Shown: positions 34,994-46,236, counted from the stretch's first letter. The stretch: 53,407 bases of DNA from Gammaproteobacteria bacterium (GCA_022071965.1 JAJVIQ010000030.1:1-53407), one strand, 5' to 3'. Notes: generated by a model from the sequence alone, not told the origin. A program made the numbers and translations.

Positions 34994-37486
34994 ATGCTAC
35001 CCGAGATCACGCACCTGCCGACGGCCGACGACACGGGCGGCGCGGAGCCCTTCCGCGGGCCGCGCGCGATTCCGCTCGCGGAGGCGCCGGAGCGCGCGCG
35101 CGAGGATCAGGATCTCCTGCGCAAACTTTCGCGGCAGGTCCCGGGCGTCATCTATCAATTCCGGCTGTACCCCGACGGGCGTTCCTGCTTCCCGTACGCG
35201 AGCGAGGCCATACGCGACATCTACGAAGTCACCCCGGAGCAGGTGTGCGAGGATGCCTCGGCGGTCTACGCGCTGCTGCACCCCGAGGACCATGCCGGAG
35301 TCGTGGCGTCAATTGCAGAATCCGCCGAAAAGCTGACGCCCTGGCAGTACGAATACCGGGTCATTCTTCCGAGGCAGGGCTTGCGCTGGCGTCGCGGCGA
35401 TGCGCGCCCCGAGCGGCTCGATGACGGCAGCGTCCTCTGGCACGGCTTCATCACCGACATCACGGATCGAAAGAAGGTCGAGCAGGAGCTGCGCGACAGC
35501 CAGGTGCGCTATCGCCTGGTTCTCGAGGCGACGCACGATCACATGTGGGTGTGGGACGTCGCCACGGACGAGATGCAATGGCCGCGCACCGCCATGGATA
35601 CCTCGGCCCTCGCGCCCGCGGAGGTGTGCACCCATGCCGCATTTCGCGATCGCATACATCCCGAGGATCGCGCCGGCTACGATGCGTCCATCAAGGCCGC
35701 CCTCGCAGGCACCGAGGATGGCTGGGAGTGCGAGTTCCGGCTGCGCCGCGCGCAGGGTGCGTACTACTGGATGCATGGCCGCGGCCGCGTCGTACGCGAT
35801 GAGCAGGGCAGGGCGGCCCAGATGATCGGCGCCACCGTCGACATCAACGGGCGGAAGAATGCCGAGGCGGCCCTGCGTGAGCGCGAGCAGCGCTGGCTGC
35901 TGGCGCTGGAGGGCTCGAACACCGGCGCATGGGATTGGGACGTGCCGAGCGGAGCGGTGATCTATGCGAGGCGCTGGAAGCACATCCTCGGCTATGCGGA
36001 GGAGGAGATCGGCAATACCCTGGAGGACTGGGAGAGGCTGGTGCATCCCGACGATCTCGATGCCGCGCGTCGCGCCGTGGATGCGGTTGCCAGCGGCCAG
36101 ACCGAGGAATACCAGGCCGAGCATCGCCTGCGCTGCCGGGACGGCACCTGGAAGTGGACCGCGGATCGCGGTACGACCATCGAGCGCCTGCCGGACGGCA
36201 GACCCAGGCGCGTTGTCGGCGCGCTCATCGACATCTCCGATCGCAAGCGGGCCGAGGCCGAGCGCGCGCAGCTGCAGGCGCAGCTCATGCAATCGCAGAA
36301 GATGGAGGCGATCGGACAGCTGACCGGCGGCATCGCCCACGACTTCAACAACATCCTGGGCATCATCATGGGCAATGTCGATCTGGCCATGATGCGTGCG
36401 AAGTCCGACCAAGGCGCCTCGCTCATCGAGTACCTCGCGGGCATACAGGAGGCCGGAGAGCGGGCGCGCGATCTCGTGAAGAAGATGCTCGTGTTCAGTC
36501 GCCGGCGGTCCGACGCCGATACCAGGGCGATATCGCTTCAGGCGATAGTGAATGAGGTGAGAACGGTCCTGGCGCGGACCTTCCCGTCCGGGATACAGAT
36601 TGCGGAACATGTCGACCCCGACGCGCCGTCGGTGTGCATCGACTCCACCGACATACACCAGGCATTGCTCAATCTTGCCATCAACGCGCGTGACGCCATT
36701 GGCGAGCACGGCCGGATCGACATGACGCTGCGGCACCGGCGCAAGACCGCCGAGGTCTGCAGCGCCTGCCGCGAGGAGGTCCGCGGGGAGTATGTCGAGC
36801 TCACCGTGTCGGACACCGGTGCCGGGATTGCCCCGGAAGACATCGCACGGATCTTCGAGCCGTCCTTCACCACCAAGGAGTCGGGAAAAGGCTCCGGCAT
36901 GGGCCTGTTCATGGCGCACGGTATCGTGCACAAGGCCGGCGGCCACATCCTGGTCGATACGGTTCCCGGGGCGGGCACGTCGGTGCGCATGCTCTTCGTC
37001 CCCGCGGCAGAGGGCACGGAGGAGGAGGCTACACTGAAGGTTCGCCGTACGCTTTCGCGCGCGGCGACCGGCCGCCGGGTGATGCTCGTCGATGACGAAC
37101 CGGCATTGGCATCGATCCTGGCCAGAACCCTGGAGAACTCCGGCTACCGCGTCAAGGTCTTCACCGACAGCGGGGAGGCGTTACAGGCCTTCCGTGCCGC
37201 GCCGGAGGCGTTCGACGTGGTCGTCACCGATCAGACGATGCCGGGACTGAGTGGCGATAGACTGGCCTGCGCCGTCATGGAAGAGAAGCCAGGCACTCCC
37301 GTCATTCTGTGCACGGGCTTCAGCAGCAAGGTGGATGAAGAAACGGCCATTGCCCTCGGCATCACCCGGTTCCTGCCCAAACCCGTATCGACCATCCAGT
37401 TGATCCAGGCCGTGCACCAGGCATTGACGACCGCACCGGAGCGGAACGCCGACGCGTCGTCAGCGGGCGCCGCGATGTCATCCTGA
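34994..37486 (+). CDS. Hybrid sensor histidine kinase with three PAS domains and a receiver
   Basis: 830 residues. Three PAS_3-type domains (about 45-155, 170-290, 300-420; each with a motif like IHPEDRAGYDASI or VHPDDLDAARRAV) are followed by an H-box GGIAHDFNNIL with phospho-acceptor H449, an HATPase domain (about 545-670; NLAINARDAIG, SDTGAGIAPED, GSGMGLFMAHGIVHKAGG) and a receiver domain (about 695-810) with D746 in VVTDQTMPGLSG. No transmembrane helix is present, so it senses a cytoplasmic signal. The C-x2-C in CSACREEV is typical of this kinase class. It is monocistronic behind a sigma-54 promoter; no separate response regulator is adjacent. Confidence 0.92.
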   Translation: MLPEITHLPTADDTGGAEPFRGPRAIPLAEAPERAREDQDLLRKLSRQVPGVIYQFRLYPDGRSCFPYASEAIRDIYEVTPEQVCEDASAVYALLHPEDHAGVVASIAESAEKLTPWQYEYRVILPRQGLRWRRGDARPERLDDGSVLWHGFITDITDRKKVEQELRDSQVRYRLVLEATHDHMWVWDVATDEMQWPRTAMDTSALAPAEVCTHAAFRDRIHPEDRAGYDASIKAALAGTEDGWECEFRLRRAQGAYYWMHGRGRVVRDEQGRAAQMIGATVDINGRKNAEAALREREQRWLLALEGSNTGAWDWDVPSGAVIYARRWKHILGYAEEEIGNTLEDWERLVHPDDLDAARRAVDAVASGQTEEYQAEHRLRCRDGTWKWTADRGTTIERLPDGRPRRVVGALIDISDRKRAEAERAQLQAQLMQSQKMEAIGQLTGGIAHDFNNILGIIMGNVDLAMMRAKSDQGASLIEYLAGIQEAGERARDLVKKMLVFSRRRSDADTRAISLQAIVNEVRTVLARTFPSGIQIAEHVDPDAPSVCIDSTDIHQALLNLAINARDAIGEHGRIDMTLRHRRKTAEVCSACREEVRGEYVELTVSDTGAGIAPEDIARIFEPSFTTKESGKGSGMGLFMAHGIVHKAGGHILVDTVPGAGTSVRMLFVPAAEGTEEEATLKVRRTLSRAATGRRVMLVDDEPALASILARTLENSGYRVKVFTDSGEALQAFRAAPEAFDVVVTDQTMPGLSGDRLACAVMEEKPGTPVILCTGFSSKVDEETAIALGITRFLPKPVSTIQLIQAVHQALTTAPERNADASSAGAAMSS

Positions 37487-37705
37487 CCACTCGGTCACCA
37501 CGTCGCCGGCCGTGGTCGCGCGCGCATCGATGAGGCGCGGCAATGCGGCCGGCCATCCGCACCAGCCCCGTCGCCGCGACTGAACCGGAGCTCACGCCGG
37601 CACCCTTTCCAGGCACGCGTCACCGTTGAGCCCGCGAGACATGCGTGGCCGGGCGCGCGACCTATCGCGAATTCCAGGAAGTGCCTGTATGCTATTGACA
37701 GGACG

Positions 37706-38932
37706 ATGAGATTCGATTGGACGAACATGCGGGCGCTGCTGGTGCTGTTGCTGACAGTGCCGGGAGCGGTTTTCGCTGAACCGGCGCTGCGGCCTTATCT
37801 GCATTTCCACTATGGCAAGGCCCTCTATACGCAGCCGGATGACACTCCGGGGCTCGAGCTCGAGTCGCCTTCCGAGGAGCCTTCACTGGGCACCGGTTTT
37901 GGCCTGGAGTTCGGCCGGCACTGGGCCTTCGAGTATTCGCTGGACTACGTGAAGACCAATCTGCGCGAGGCCGATGGGTCCAAGGCGGGCGACTATTCGA
38001 CGGCGACCATGCTCGGACAGATCATGTATCGCTACCCGCTCCGCAACGATCGTCTCGTGCCTTTCGCGATGGCGGGTGGGGGCGTGGGGTTGGGCGAGTT
38101 CGGTGGCCGCGAGGATTTCGCGTTCGACGGTGGCGGCAGCGACTACGACGCGCTCGGCGTGATCGGCGGCGGCCTCGATTACTTCCTCGCAGAGAACATC
38201 GCGCTCACGGCGCAGGCGAAGTACTACTTCGGGCTCGATCCGACCATCCGCTTCCAGGGCCGGCGTCCGGAGCTGTCGAACGACCAGGTCGTGCTGAGCG
38301 GCGGCCTGCGCGTCTATCTCGACAGCCTGGGCGCGGGCGAGCGGGCGCGGGCCTCGCGCGCCGATCCGGGCCGCGACAGCGACGCGATGCGCGGCTACCT
38401 CGCGCTGCGCGCCGGCAAGGCCTACTTCACCGATCGGCACACGGTCCCCGGGATCGCGATCGAACGATCGTCCGGACCGTGGGGCAACGGCGCGCTCGGC
38501 GTGAACTTCAACCGCTACCTCGGCGCGGAGCTCGCGATTGAGGGCGGCCGCTCGCAGATCACCTCGAGCACGCTGGGGAGCGTCACCGGTTACCCGGTAT
38601 ACACGGGCACGCTGCTGGGGCGGGTGCGCTATCCGATGTTCGGCGATCGCTTCAGTCCCTACGTGCTCGCCGGCGGCGGAGTCGGCTTCGGGGAGACCGG
38701 TGACCGCGATCAACCGTATTCGGTGACCGGATTCGGCGGCGGCAACGATGTGTCCGGCATCGCCGTCGTGGGCGGCGGCGCCGAGTATTTCCTGGAGAAG
38801 AACGTGGCTGTCGGCCTCGAGGTGAAGTACGCCACGCTGTTCGAGACCGAGGTCACGGTGAACGGGCAACCCGGCGAACTCGCCCCCGATTACGTGTCGG
38901 TCACCGCGGGCATCCGCATCTTCTACCCGTAG
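37706..38932 (+). CDS. Tandem outer-membrane beta-barrel protein (two OmpA/OmpW-like domains)
   Basis: 408 residues with a signal peptide (MRALLVLLLTVPGAVFAEPA, in-frame ATG 37727 could also start). The sequence is an internal duplication: residues about 25-205 and about 225-408 each hold an 8-strand barrel with the same landmarks, including YPLRNDRLVPFAMAGGGVGL/YPMFGDRFSPYVLAGGGVGF and GVIGGGLDYFLAENIALTAQ/AVVGGGAEYFLEKNVAVGLE. Each domain ends with an aromatic-terminated strand (GGLRVYL, AGIRIFYP). Two linked barrels in one chain are unusual for this family; the function may be a channel or structural. No gene partner is adjacent. Confidence 0.85.
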   Translation: MRFDWTNMRALLVLLLTVPGAVFAEPALRPYLHFHYGKALYTQPDDTPGLELESPSEEPSLGTGFGLEFGRHWAFEYSLDYVKTNLREADGSKAGDYSTATMLGQIMYRYPLRNDRLVPFAMAGGGVGLGEFGGREDFAFDGGGSDYDALGVIGGGLDYFLAENIALTAQAKYYFGLDPTIRFQGRRPELSNDQVVLSGGLRVYLDSLGAGERARASRADPGRDSDAMRGYLALRAGKAYFTDRHTVPGIAIERSSGPWGNGALGVNFNRYLGAELAIEGGRSQITSSTLGSVTGYPVYTGTLLGRVRYPMFGDRFSPYVLAGGGVGFGETGDRDQPYSVTGFGGGNDVSGIAVVGGGAEYFLEKNVAVGLEVKYATLFETEVTVNGQPGELAPDYVSVTAGIRIFYP

Positions 38933-39234
38933 TCGAGGCGCACCGCTGGAAACGTCCGTCCCGGGCAACAGGAGTCCGTGGACGGCGACGTGTCCTGTGC
39001 CCTGCCGTCAGGGGTCTGACGGTACATGTCGCGCGCGTGCGTGTCCGCTCGTGCGCAGGCCCTGCTGCAGGTCTTCGATTCTGCCGGCTTTTCCGCTCCC
39101 GCCTCGCACGAGCCGGGTCGCAGGTCGGCGGCGGAAAGGCCTGCGCGCGAGTCGGCACGGGGACTGCATGAGCCTGCTCGGGAGCCGTATACATCACGGC
39201 GAATTCTCAGGCAGCAGTGCGGCAGAGGTGGGCG
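38933..39234. other. Intergenic region with a hairpin
   Basis: About 300 bases. CCGTCAG-GGGT-CTGACGG at 39005-39022 is a perfect 7-bp stem 73 bases after the barrel gene, a possible terminator without T-run. Nothing else is clear. Confidence 0.4.
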
Positions 39235-39405
39235 ATGGCGCGGGCGACGAGGCGGCGGATGGTGATGAAGTTCCTGGCCGGCGTGGTGGCGCTGGCGCTC
39301 TACTTCATGGGCGCAATCGACACTCCGCAGCTCGAGGACGCCTCGCAGGTGCACTACGCCGCGGCGGGCGCCCCCTCCGGCGGACCCACGCCCGCCGACG
39401 GCTGA
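39235..39405 (+). CDS. Small exported or membrane protein
   Basis: 56 residues. A basic start (MARATRRRMVMKFLAGVVAL) leads into one hydrophobic segment ALALYFMGAI, then DTPQLEDASQVHYAAAGAP and a Pro/Gly tail. AGAGGTGGGCG precedes ATG 39235. It resembles small proteobacterial membrane-anchored peptides with no assigned function. Coding status is moderate, based on the ribosome site and signal-like N-terminus. Confidence 0.45.
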   Translation: MARATRRRMVMKFLAGVVALALYFMGAIDTPQLEDASQVHYAAAGAPSGGPTPADG

Positions 39406-39443
39406 GTCTCGCGGCGATCCCCTGATCGCCGGCAACGCGGTCG

Positions 39444-41012
39444 TCAAACACGGCGCGCGTGGAGCGGCCCCGCCAGGTAGCGGGAAACCGCGCCGGCATC
39501 GAGCTCAGTGCCCGCAAGCCCGATATATCCGTCAGGACGCAGCAGGTAGCAGGCAGGCGCAGCGATCCCCGCACGCGCCAGCGCCCTGGTATTGTCCGGG
39601 TCCGCGGGCACCGCATGGACCTGCACCAGATCGCCGTAGCCGGCCGCCGTACCCGCCGGCACCGGCTGTCCGAACACCAGCAGATGGAAGCGCATGTCGT
39701 CGAGCTGCTGATACAGATCCTCGGCCGCGCCGCCGGTACGCAGCCTCAGCTTCAACCAGGGAAAGCGATCGCCCGCGACCGGCGCGCCGCCCTTCGGTAC
39801 CGCGAGCGTCTGCGACAACGGGCTGCGCGGGTAGCGCACGCCGATCTGCGAGATCGTCCTGAAGGCGAGCCGGCGCACCCGCTCGAAGGTCATCGCCACG
39901 GCCGCGAGTCTCGCGATGACGCGCGTGCGCAGCAGGCCTGCCACGCGGCTGCGGGAGACCACCAGCGTGAAGGCATGGTCGGTGGTCCGGAGCAGGCGGC
40001 GCGCGACCGGCAGCCGTTCCTGCTCGTAGGAATCGAGGAGGCCGGTTTCAGCGCGGCCGCCGAGCACGAGGGCCAGCTTCCACGCGAAGTTGTAGGCATC
40101 CTGCAGGCCGGTGTTCATGCCCTGCGCGCCCACGGGGCTGTGGATGTGGGCCGCGTCGCCGAGCAGGAAGCAGCGCCGTTCACGGAATCGCTCCGCGGCG
40201 CGGTGATGTATGCGGTAGGTGGAGAACCAGCTGCACTGAGGGAATTCGAGCGCGGTGCCGGCCTCCTGCCGGATCGCGGGAATCACCTCCTCGAAGACGA
40301 GGTCGTCGCGGGCTCTAAGGTGCCGGGGCAGGATCCCGATCACCCGCCAGCGGTTCTCGCCGCGCATCGGAAAGAACAGGTGGAATCCGTCCCGCCACAG
40401 GTAGACGTTGAGCTCGCCCGGCTTCATGGGTCCGATTGCCGCGGTATCGGCGACGAAGAAGACCTGCTCGTACGGCGCGCCGGGGAAGCCGATGCCGTTG
40501 AGCTCGCGCACGGCGCTGCGTGCGCCGTCGCATCCCGCCACCCATGCCGCCTCGATCTCCGTCGTGCGTCCATCGGGCTGCCGGAGCGTGACCTCGACGC
40601 GGTCGGGATGTTGCCGCAGGGCGATGAGCTCGGTGTTCCACTGCACGGCCACGTCCCAGTCGCGCAGCCTCGCGCCCATGATCCGCTCGTTGTCGTCCTG
40701 CCCGAGCATCAGCACGAAGGGGTAGGGGCTGAGGTCCTTGCCCATGTCGCCGAGCGGGATGCGTGCCGTCCATCGGCCGTTGGCCCACATGTTGGCGCCG
40801 CCGGCCTGGAAGCCGAGCGCGAGCGCCTGGTCGATGATGCCGAGCTCCGCGTAGATCTCGAGCGTGCGCGCCTGCACGGCCATCGCACGGGTCTGCTGCG
40901 CAGGTCCGGAATGCCGGTCGATGATCAGCGCGCGTATGCCGCGGCGCCCGAGTTGATTCGCGAGCATCAGCCCGGTCGGTCCCGCCCCGACGATGAGTAT
41001 GTCCGTGTGCAT
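39444..41012 (-). CDS. FAD-dependent aromatic monooxygenase (PheA/TfdB-like)
   Basis: 522 residues. MHTDILIVGAGPTGLMLANQ is the GxGxxG FAD-binding motif at the N-terminus; GCDGARSAVRELNGIGFPG is the DG motif; CFLLGDAAHIHSPVGAQGMN is the GD motif, all of the flavoprotein hydroxylase family. The C-terminal about 100 residues are a thioredoxin-like dimerisation domain typical of phenol-hydroxylase-like enzymes. It hydroxylates an aromatic or polyketide-like substrate using NAD(P)H and oxygen. The open frame continues upstream, but ATG 41012 is the natural start. No pathway partners are adjacent, so the substrate is unknown. Confidence 0.88.
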   Translation of the reverse strand: MHTDILIVGAGPTGLMLANQLGRRGIRALIIDRHSGPAQQTRAMAVQARTLEIYAELGIIDQALALGFQAGGANMWANGRWTARIPLGDMGKDLSPYPFVLMLGQDDNERIMGARLRDWDVAVQWNTELIALRQHPDRVEVTLRQPDGRTTEIEAAWVAGCDGARSAVRELNGIGFPGAPYEQVFFVADTAAIGPMKPGELNVYLWRDGFHLFFPMRGENRWRVIGILPRHLRARDDLVFEEVIPAIRQEAGTALEFPQCSWFSTYRIHHRAAERFRERRCFLLGDAAHIHSPVGAQGMNTGLQDAYNFAWKLALVLGGRAETGLLDSYEQERLPVARRLLRTTDHAFTLVVSRSRVAGLLRTRVIARLAAVAMTFERVRRLAFRTISQIGVRYPRSPLSQTLAVPKGGAPVAGDRFPWLKLRLRTGGAAEDLYQQLDDMRFHLLVFGQPVPAGTAAGYGDLVQVHAVPADPDNTRALARAGIAAPACYLLRPDGYIGLAGTELDAGAVSRYLAGPLHARRV

Positions 41013-41326
41013 GGGATCCCTGCTGCCAGCCCGGCGTGCGTGGAGCGTCTGCGCGGCGTCCTCGCCGTGAGGGTGCGCGATGCGCGCATCATACGACGGC
41101 GCGCAGGCCGACGGGCTGTCGAGGCCCGGCAGGATCTCCAAGTTCCTCGGCAACGTTACCCGCGATCCCGCCACGCCGACGACGTGGTGGTTCCGGCCCT
41201 GGATTGTCGTCATCATCACCATCCTCATCGAACCGTGACTGCGGGATCCGGAATCCGGCATCGCGCACGGACGCGGCGCTGCAAGCTCCGGTCCGCGCCG
41301 CATTGCGGTCGACTCGGCGCGCGGTC
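41013..41326. other. Intergenic region between the monooxygenase and bestrophin genes
   Basis: About 310 bases. Open frames here lack ribosome sites. I see no regulatory motif I would name. Confidence 0.4.
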
Positions 41327-42250
41327 TCAGCTCAGGACGTAATCGACAGGTTGCAGCGGCGGCGGCGCGTCGGTCTCGCCCAGCGCCTGCCGCAGATCGA
41401 TCTCGATGGTGCGGCAGACCGCGGCGAGCGGCAGCGCGTAGGGCTGGGTGCCGAACGGCTCCTCGATCTGCGTGCCCACCGCGTCCAGGCCGAAGAAGGT
41501 GTACGCCAGGACCGCGGCGATCAGCGGCGTGGCCATGCCGCAGCTGTCGAGCAGACCGAAGGGTACCAGCACGCAATACACGAAGATGGTCCGGTGCATG
41601 AGCAGGGTGTAGGCGAACGGCACCGGCGTGGTCTTGATGCGCTCGCAGCCCGCCAAGGCAGCGCTCATGCCGGCGAGCTGGGTCTCCATCACGGGCGCCA
41701 GGACGGGATCGATCCAGCCCTGCTCGCGGCAGCTCTGCAGTTGCCGCGCGGTCTCGGCAATCAACGCCGTGGTGGGACTGCGCGTCGCGCACACCCTGCG
41801 CAGCGTGTCGGTGTCCACCAGCGGCTGCAGATCCCCGGCCGGCGAGCTGCCGCGCAGTTCATGGCGCATCGCATGGGGTATGGCGATGATGCGGTAGACG
41901 AGTCCGCGCGCGACCTCGATCTCGCTTGCCGGCAGCGCCATCAGCGTGGAGGCCTGGCGGGCGAGGTTGCGGCACGCGATCGCCAGGTCGCCCCACAGCT
42001 TGCGCGCCTCCCAGTAGCGGTCGTAGCAGACGTTGTTGCGGAAGCCGAGGAAGATGGCAAGCGTCATGCCGATGAGCGTGAAGGGCGCGACGTCCAGGTG
42101 CACCTTGACGCCCAGGATGCGGCCGCCGATCAGGGTGATCATCGCGGCTACCGCGATGCTGAACACGAGCGGTTTCCAGATGTCGCCCAGGATGGAACCG
42201 CGCAGGGTCAGCAGCAGGCGGATGGCGGAAGGACGGTCGCGGACGATCAT
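41327..42250 (-). CDS. Bestrophin family ion channel protein
   Basis: 307 residues with about four membrane helices. FTLIGMTLAIFLGFRNNVCY and DRYWEARKLWGDLAIACRNL are the family hallmark (the pore helix and the neck RN..YDRYWEARKLWG), and LVPFGLLDSCGMATPLIAAV, FGLDAVGTQIEEPFG are the later conserved helices. Bacterial homologues form pentameric ion channels in the inner membrane. ATG 42250 lies 20 bases after the permease stop, so it closes the three-gene ABC operon. Confidence 0.9.
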   Translation of the reverse strand: MIVRDRPSAIRLLLTLRGSILGDIWKPLVFSIAVAAMITLIGGRILGVKVHLDVAPFTLIGMTLAIFLGFRNNVCYDRYWEARKLWGDLAIACRNLARQASTLMALPASEIEVARGLVYRIIAIPHAMRHELRGSSPAGDLQPLVDTDTLRRVCATRSPTTALIAETARQLQSCREQGWIDPVLAPVMETQLAGMSAALAGCERIKTTPVPFAYTLLMHRTIFVYCVLVPFGLLDSCGMATPLIAAVLAYTFFGLDAVGTQIEEPFGTQPYALPLAAVCRTIEIDLRQALGETDAPPPLQPVDYVLS

Positions 42251-42270
42251 GGTCAGCTCATCGCGGGGTC

Positions 42271-43028
42271 TCAGGCCTTCAGGCGGTAGCCGGTCCGGAA
42301 GATCCACCAGACCGAGGCCAGGCACAGGAGGAGGAACCCCAGTGTCGCCGCCACGCTCAACGCAACGTCCACGTCGGCGATCTCGTAGAAGCTCCAGCGG
42401 AAGCCGCTCACCAGGTAGACGACCGGGTTGAACATGCTGATCGCCTGCCAGAACGGCGGCAGCATATTCACGGAGTAGAAGGTGCCGCCGAGGAAGGTGA
42501 GCGGCGTGATGACGAGCAGCGGGATCACCTGCAGCTTCTCGAAGCCGTCCGCCCAGATGCCGATGATGAATCCGAGCAGGCTGAAGGTGAATGCCGTCAG
42601 TACCAGGAACGCGAGCATCCAGACCGGATGCTCGATGCGCAGCGGCACGAACAGGCCCGCCGTGGCCAGGATGATGAGGCCGAGGATGACCGATTTGGTG
42701 GCGGCGGCGCCAACGTAGCCGAGCACGATCTCCGGCGGCGAGACCGGCGCCGAGAGCAGCTCGTAGATCGTGCCGGTGAAACGCGGAAAGTAGATGCCGA
42801 AGGAGGCATTGGAGATGCTCTGGGTGAGCAGCGACAGCATGATGAGGCCCGGCACGATGAACGCGCCGTAGCCCACGCCGTCGATCTCGGTGATGCGCGT
42901 GCCGATGGCGGCTCCGAAGACGACGAAATAGAGCGAGGTCGAGAGCACCGGCGAGACGATGCTCTGCATCAGCGTGCGCCACGCGCGCGCCATCTCGAAG
43001 TGATAGATCGCCCGTACCGCGTAGAGGT

Positions 43029-43032
<4 letters not shown>
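42271..43032 (-). CDS. ABC-2 type exporter permease
   Basis: 253 residues, six membrane helices. [40 protein letters not shown] and [20 protein letters not shown] are typical of the ABC-2 permease family that exports polysaccharides, drugs or lipids; specificity is unknown. Its ATG overlaps the ATPase stop codon (ATGA at 43029-43032). Works with the adjacent ATPase; each would normally dimerise. Confidence 0.92.
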
Positions 43033-43955
<923 letters not shown>

Positions 43956-44118
43956 GGCGGAGATTCTACCCGCAACGATCGCCAGGCGGGTGAGTTGACC
44001 CTCCGTGCGCGCGGGCGGGTGGCGGTCCTTGACGCGGGGTCCCGGACGTCTCCGGATCGCGCCGGCGCGCGTAGCGGGCCGGGCGGGCAGCGCACGCCGT
44101 GGTCGGCCCGAGGCGTCC

Positions 44119-44143
44119 AAAAAAAACGGCGCCGAAGCGCCGT
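44119..44143 (-). terminator. Rho-independent terminator of the beta-helix gene
   Basis: On the minus strand ACGGCGC-TTCG-GCGCCGT forms a 7-bp stem with a stable tetraloop followed by eight T. It lies 24 bases after the stop codon at 44167. Confidence 0.92.
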
Positions 44144-44166
44144 CTGTCTCCCGAGCGGTGGTTCGC

Positions 44167-46125
44167 CTATCTCCAGGCGATGCTCGCGTTCGCGGTGGAA
44201 ACCGCCGCGGACTTCGCACTCTCCGCGCCGGAGAGATTCACCGCGCTGACCGAGTAGCTGTGCGTGCCGCCTGCGCCCTGGTCGACGTAGAAGGTGCCGC
44301 CGCGGGTGGAGATGGGCAGCCTGACGCCGTCGCGATAGACGACATACTCGAGCACGTCGGCCTGGCCGTTGTCGTTCCAGGAGACGAGCCACGAATCCAG
44401 CATCTTCTGGATCTTCAGCCCGGTGGGTGCCGCCGGTGTGGACGCCGCAGGCGCGAACACCGCGTTGCCGGTGTTGGTGAGCGAGCCCACGGAGCCGGCG
44501 CCGGAGAGGAAGGTTGGGGCCTGGTACCTGTTGTTGAGCAGGCTGGCCTGCGTGGTCGAGGAGAACGCGAATGCAATCGGCCGATTGCCGCTGACGCCTC
44601 CATTGCGTGCGATCACCGTGTTGTTGCTGGCCACCAGGTTCGTCATGTAGGAGTCGGAGGAATCCGAGCCGATGAAAAAGCCGTTGATCGTGCCGGAGAT
44701 CCCGTTGGCCACCATGACGACGTTGCTGTCGAAGGCGTTGTTTCCGCTGCCGTAGCGATCGCGGATGCCGTAGATGTTGTTCTCGACATAGCCGCCGGAG
44801 GTCGCGACCGCGGAGTACTGCACGTCGATGCGGTTGCGGAACACCCGGTTGCCGTTGGCGCCGTTGGAGGTGCCGTTCTCCCAGCCGTCGAGGATGATGC
44901 CGCGGCCGTCATCCGAGACGATCTGGTTCTCGTAGATGTCGAAGTTGTCGGCCTTGGCCAGCAGGATGCCGTAGGGCGCCTTGCTGCCCTGGCTGCGCTT
45001 CTGCTGGATGCGGTTGCCATAGATGAGCGAGCGCGCCGTGCTCGCGGTGGTCGTGCCCGTATAGATGATCTGCATGCCGCGGTGACCGTTGACCAGGACG
45101 TTGTCGTGGATGCTGATGCCGGCCGTGCCGCCGCCGCCGCTCACGTAGATCGGATCCGCTCCGCTGCCGTCGAGCGAGGTCGTCCCGCCCAGCACCTCGA
45201 TGTAGTTGCGGAAGATCTGCGAACCCGTGAACTTGTAGCCCTGCGCGTTCATGATGCCGTTGGACTGGAAGCCCGTGGTGCGGATCACCATGTCATGTAC
45301 GAAGAACCTGCCCGGCGTGGAGGTCGAGCCCGTGAGGAAGACGGCCGGGGAGCCCGCCGTCCTGCCCGCGCCCTGCACCACCGTACCGTTCTTGATGGTG
45401 ATGTTGTCCGCGAACGTCGCCGTCTCGATGCCGCGGACGCGCGAGCTGCCCGCGGCGTTGTTGTAGGTGATGGTGTAGCCGTTGAGGTCGAAGGTGATGT
45501 CGCTCGCCGTGATCCGGACGGCCTGTCCCGCGGTCGTGAGATTGCCCGTCAGCTTGTAGACCTTGCCGGCCTGGTTCAGCGTCACCGCCGAGGTGCCACC
45601 CGGCACCGCGATCTCCGCGCCGGTGGGCGGCGGCGGCTCGGGCGTGGGTGTCGGCGTTGGGGTCGGTGTGGGCGACGGCGTCGGTGTAGGCGTGGGAGTC
45701 GGCGCCGGTGTCGGTGTCGGTGTAGGCGTGGGGGTTGGCGTCGGTGTCGGAGCCGGAGGGGGCGTCGGCGTCGAGGCGGCGACGAAGGTCGCCGTGACCT
45801 TGTTCGTCCTGGTCATGGTTACCGCGCAGGTAGCCGCCTTGCCCGCACAGGCACCGGACCAGGCCGAGAACGCATAACCGGCCTTCGGCGTCGCCTTCAG
45901 CGTGACGATGGTCCCGCCGGTGAAACTCTTGCTACACTCGCCGGCCAGCCACGAGCGGCCGTCGAGCGCGCCGCAATAGATCGCCTTCGGCGTCGAGGAG
46001 ACCAGCCCGGTCGTGGGCTTGGTGACGTTCAGCCAATAGGTTGCCGCATGGGCGCCCAGCGGCGCCAGCAGCGCCGCAGCGATTGCTGCCCGCACCGTGG
46101 TGGGGCGTTTGTGTTTTCTCGTCAT
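44167..46125 (-). CDS. Secreted right-handed parallel beta-helix protein with Thr-Pro linker
   Basis: 652 residues from ATG 46125. A signal peptide ([20 protein letters not shown]) is followed by an InlB-B-like domain ([36 protein letters not shown]; about 30-105), a Thr-Pro/Ser-Pro/Ala-Pro linker (about 107-165), a parallel beta-helix of pectate-lyase type (about 185-525, rich in N-V, G-N-R and D-N repeats, such as [11 protein letters not shown] and [13 protein letters not shown]) and a C-terminal Fn3-like domain (about 560-652, [20 protein letters not shown]). It probably binds or cleaves extracellular polysaccharide. Regulation may involve the CRP-type site upstream. A terminator with T-run closes the transcript. 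Confidence 0.9.
   Translation of the reverse strand: MTRKHKRPTTVRAAIAAALLAPLGAHAATYWLNVTKPTTGLVSSTPKAIYCGALDGRSWLAGECSKSFTGGTIVTLKATPKAGYAFSAWSGACAGKAATCAVTMTRTNKVTATFVAASTPTPPPAPTPTPTPTPTPTPTPAPTPTPTPTPSPTPTPTPTPTPEPPPPTGAEIAVPGGTSAVTLNQAGKVYKLTGNLTTAGQAVRITASDITFDLNGYTITYNNAAGSSRVRGIETATFADNITIKNGTVVQGAGRTAGSPAVFLTGSTSTPGRFFVHDMVIRTTGFQSNGIMNAQGYKFTGSQIFRNYIEVLGGTTSLDGSGADPIYVSGGGGTAGISIHDNVLVNGHRGMQIIYTGTTTASTARSLIYGNRIQQKRSQGSKAPYGILLAKADNFDIYENQIVSDDGRGIILDGWENGTSNGANGNRVFRNRIDVQYSAVATSGGYVENNIYGIRDRYGSGNNAFDSNVVMVANGISGTINGFFIGSDSSDSYMTNLVASNNTVIARNGGVSGNRPIAFAFSSTTQASLLNNRYQAPTFLSGAGSVGSLTNTGNAVFAPAASTPAAPTGLKIQKMLDSWLVSWNDNGQADVLEYVVYRDGVRLPISTRGGTFYVDQGAGGTHSYSVSAVNLSGAESAKSAAVSTANASIAWR
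45624..45773 (-). repeat. Pro-Thr dipeptide repeat linker
   Basis: About 50 codons of alternating Thr-Pro, with occasional Ala-Pro and Ser-Pro, encode the flexible linker of the beta-helix protein. The DNA is a low-complexity run of GGTGTC-like hexamers. Confidence 0.85.
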
Positions 46126-46236
46126 GTGGGACCTGTCCTTCCTGAAGGAATCGTTGGGTGTATTCGAGCAGGCAATCAGCGGCCGGAGCTCTGCCGTGGG
46201 ATGCGTGCTCAGCGGTCCTTGGGTGAACGCGCGAGA

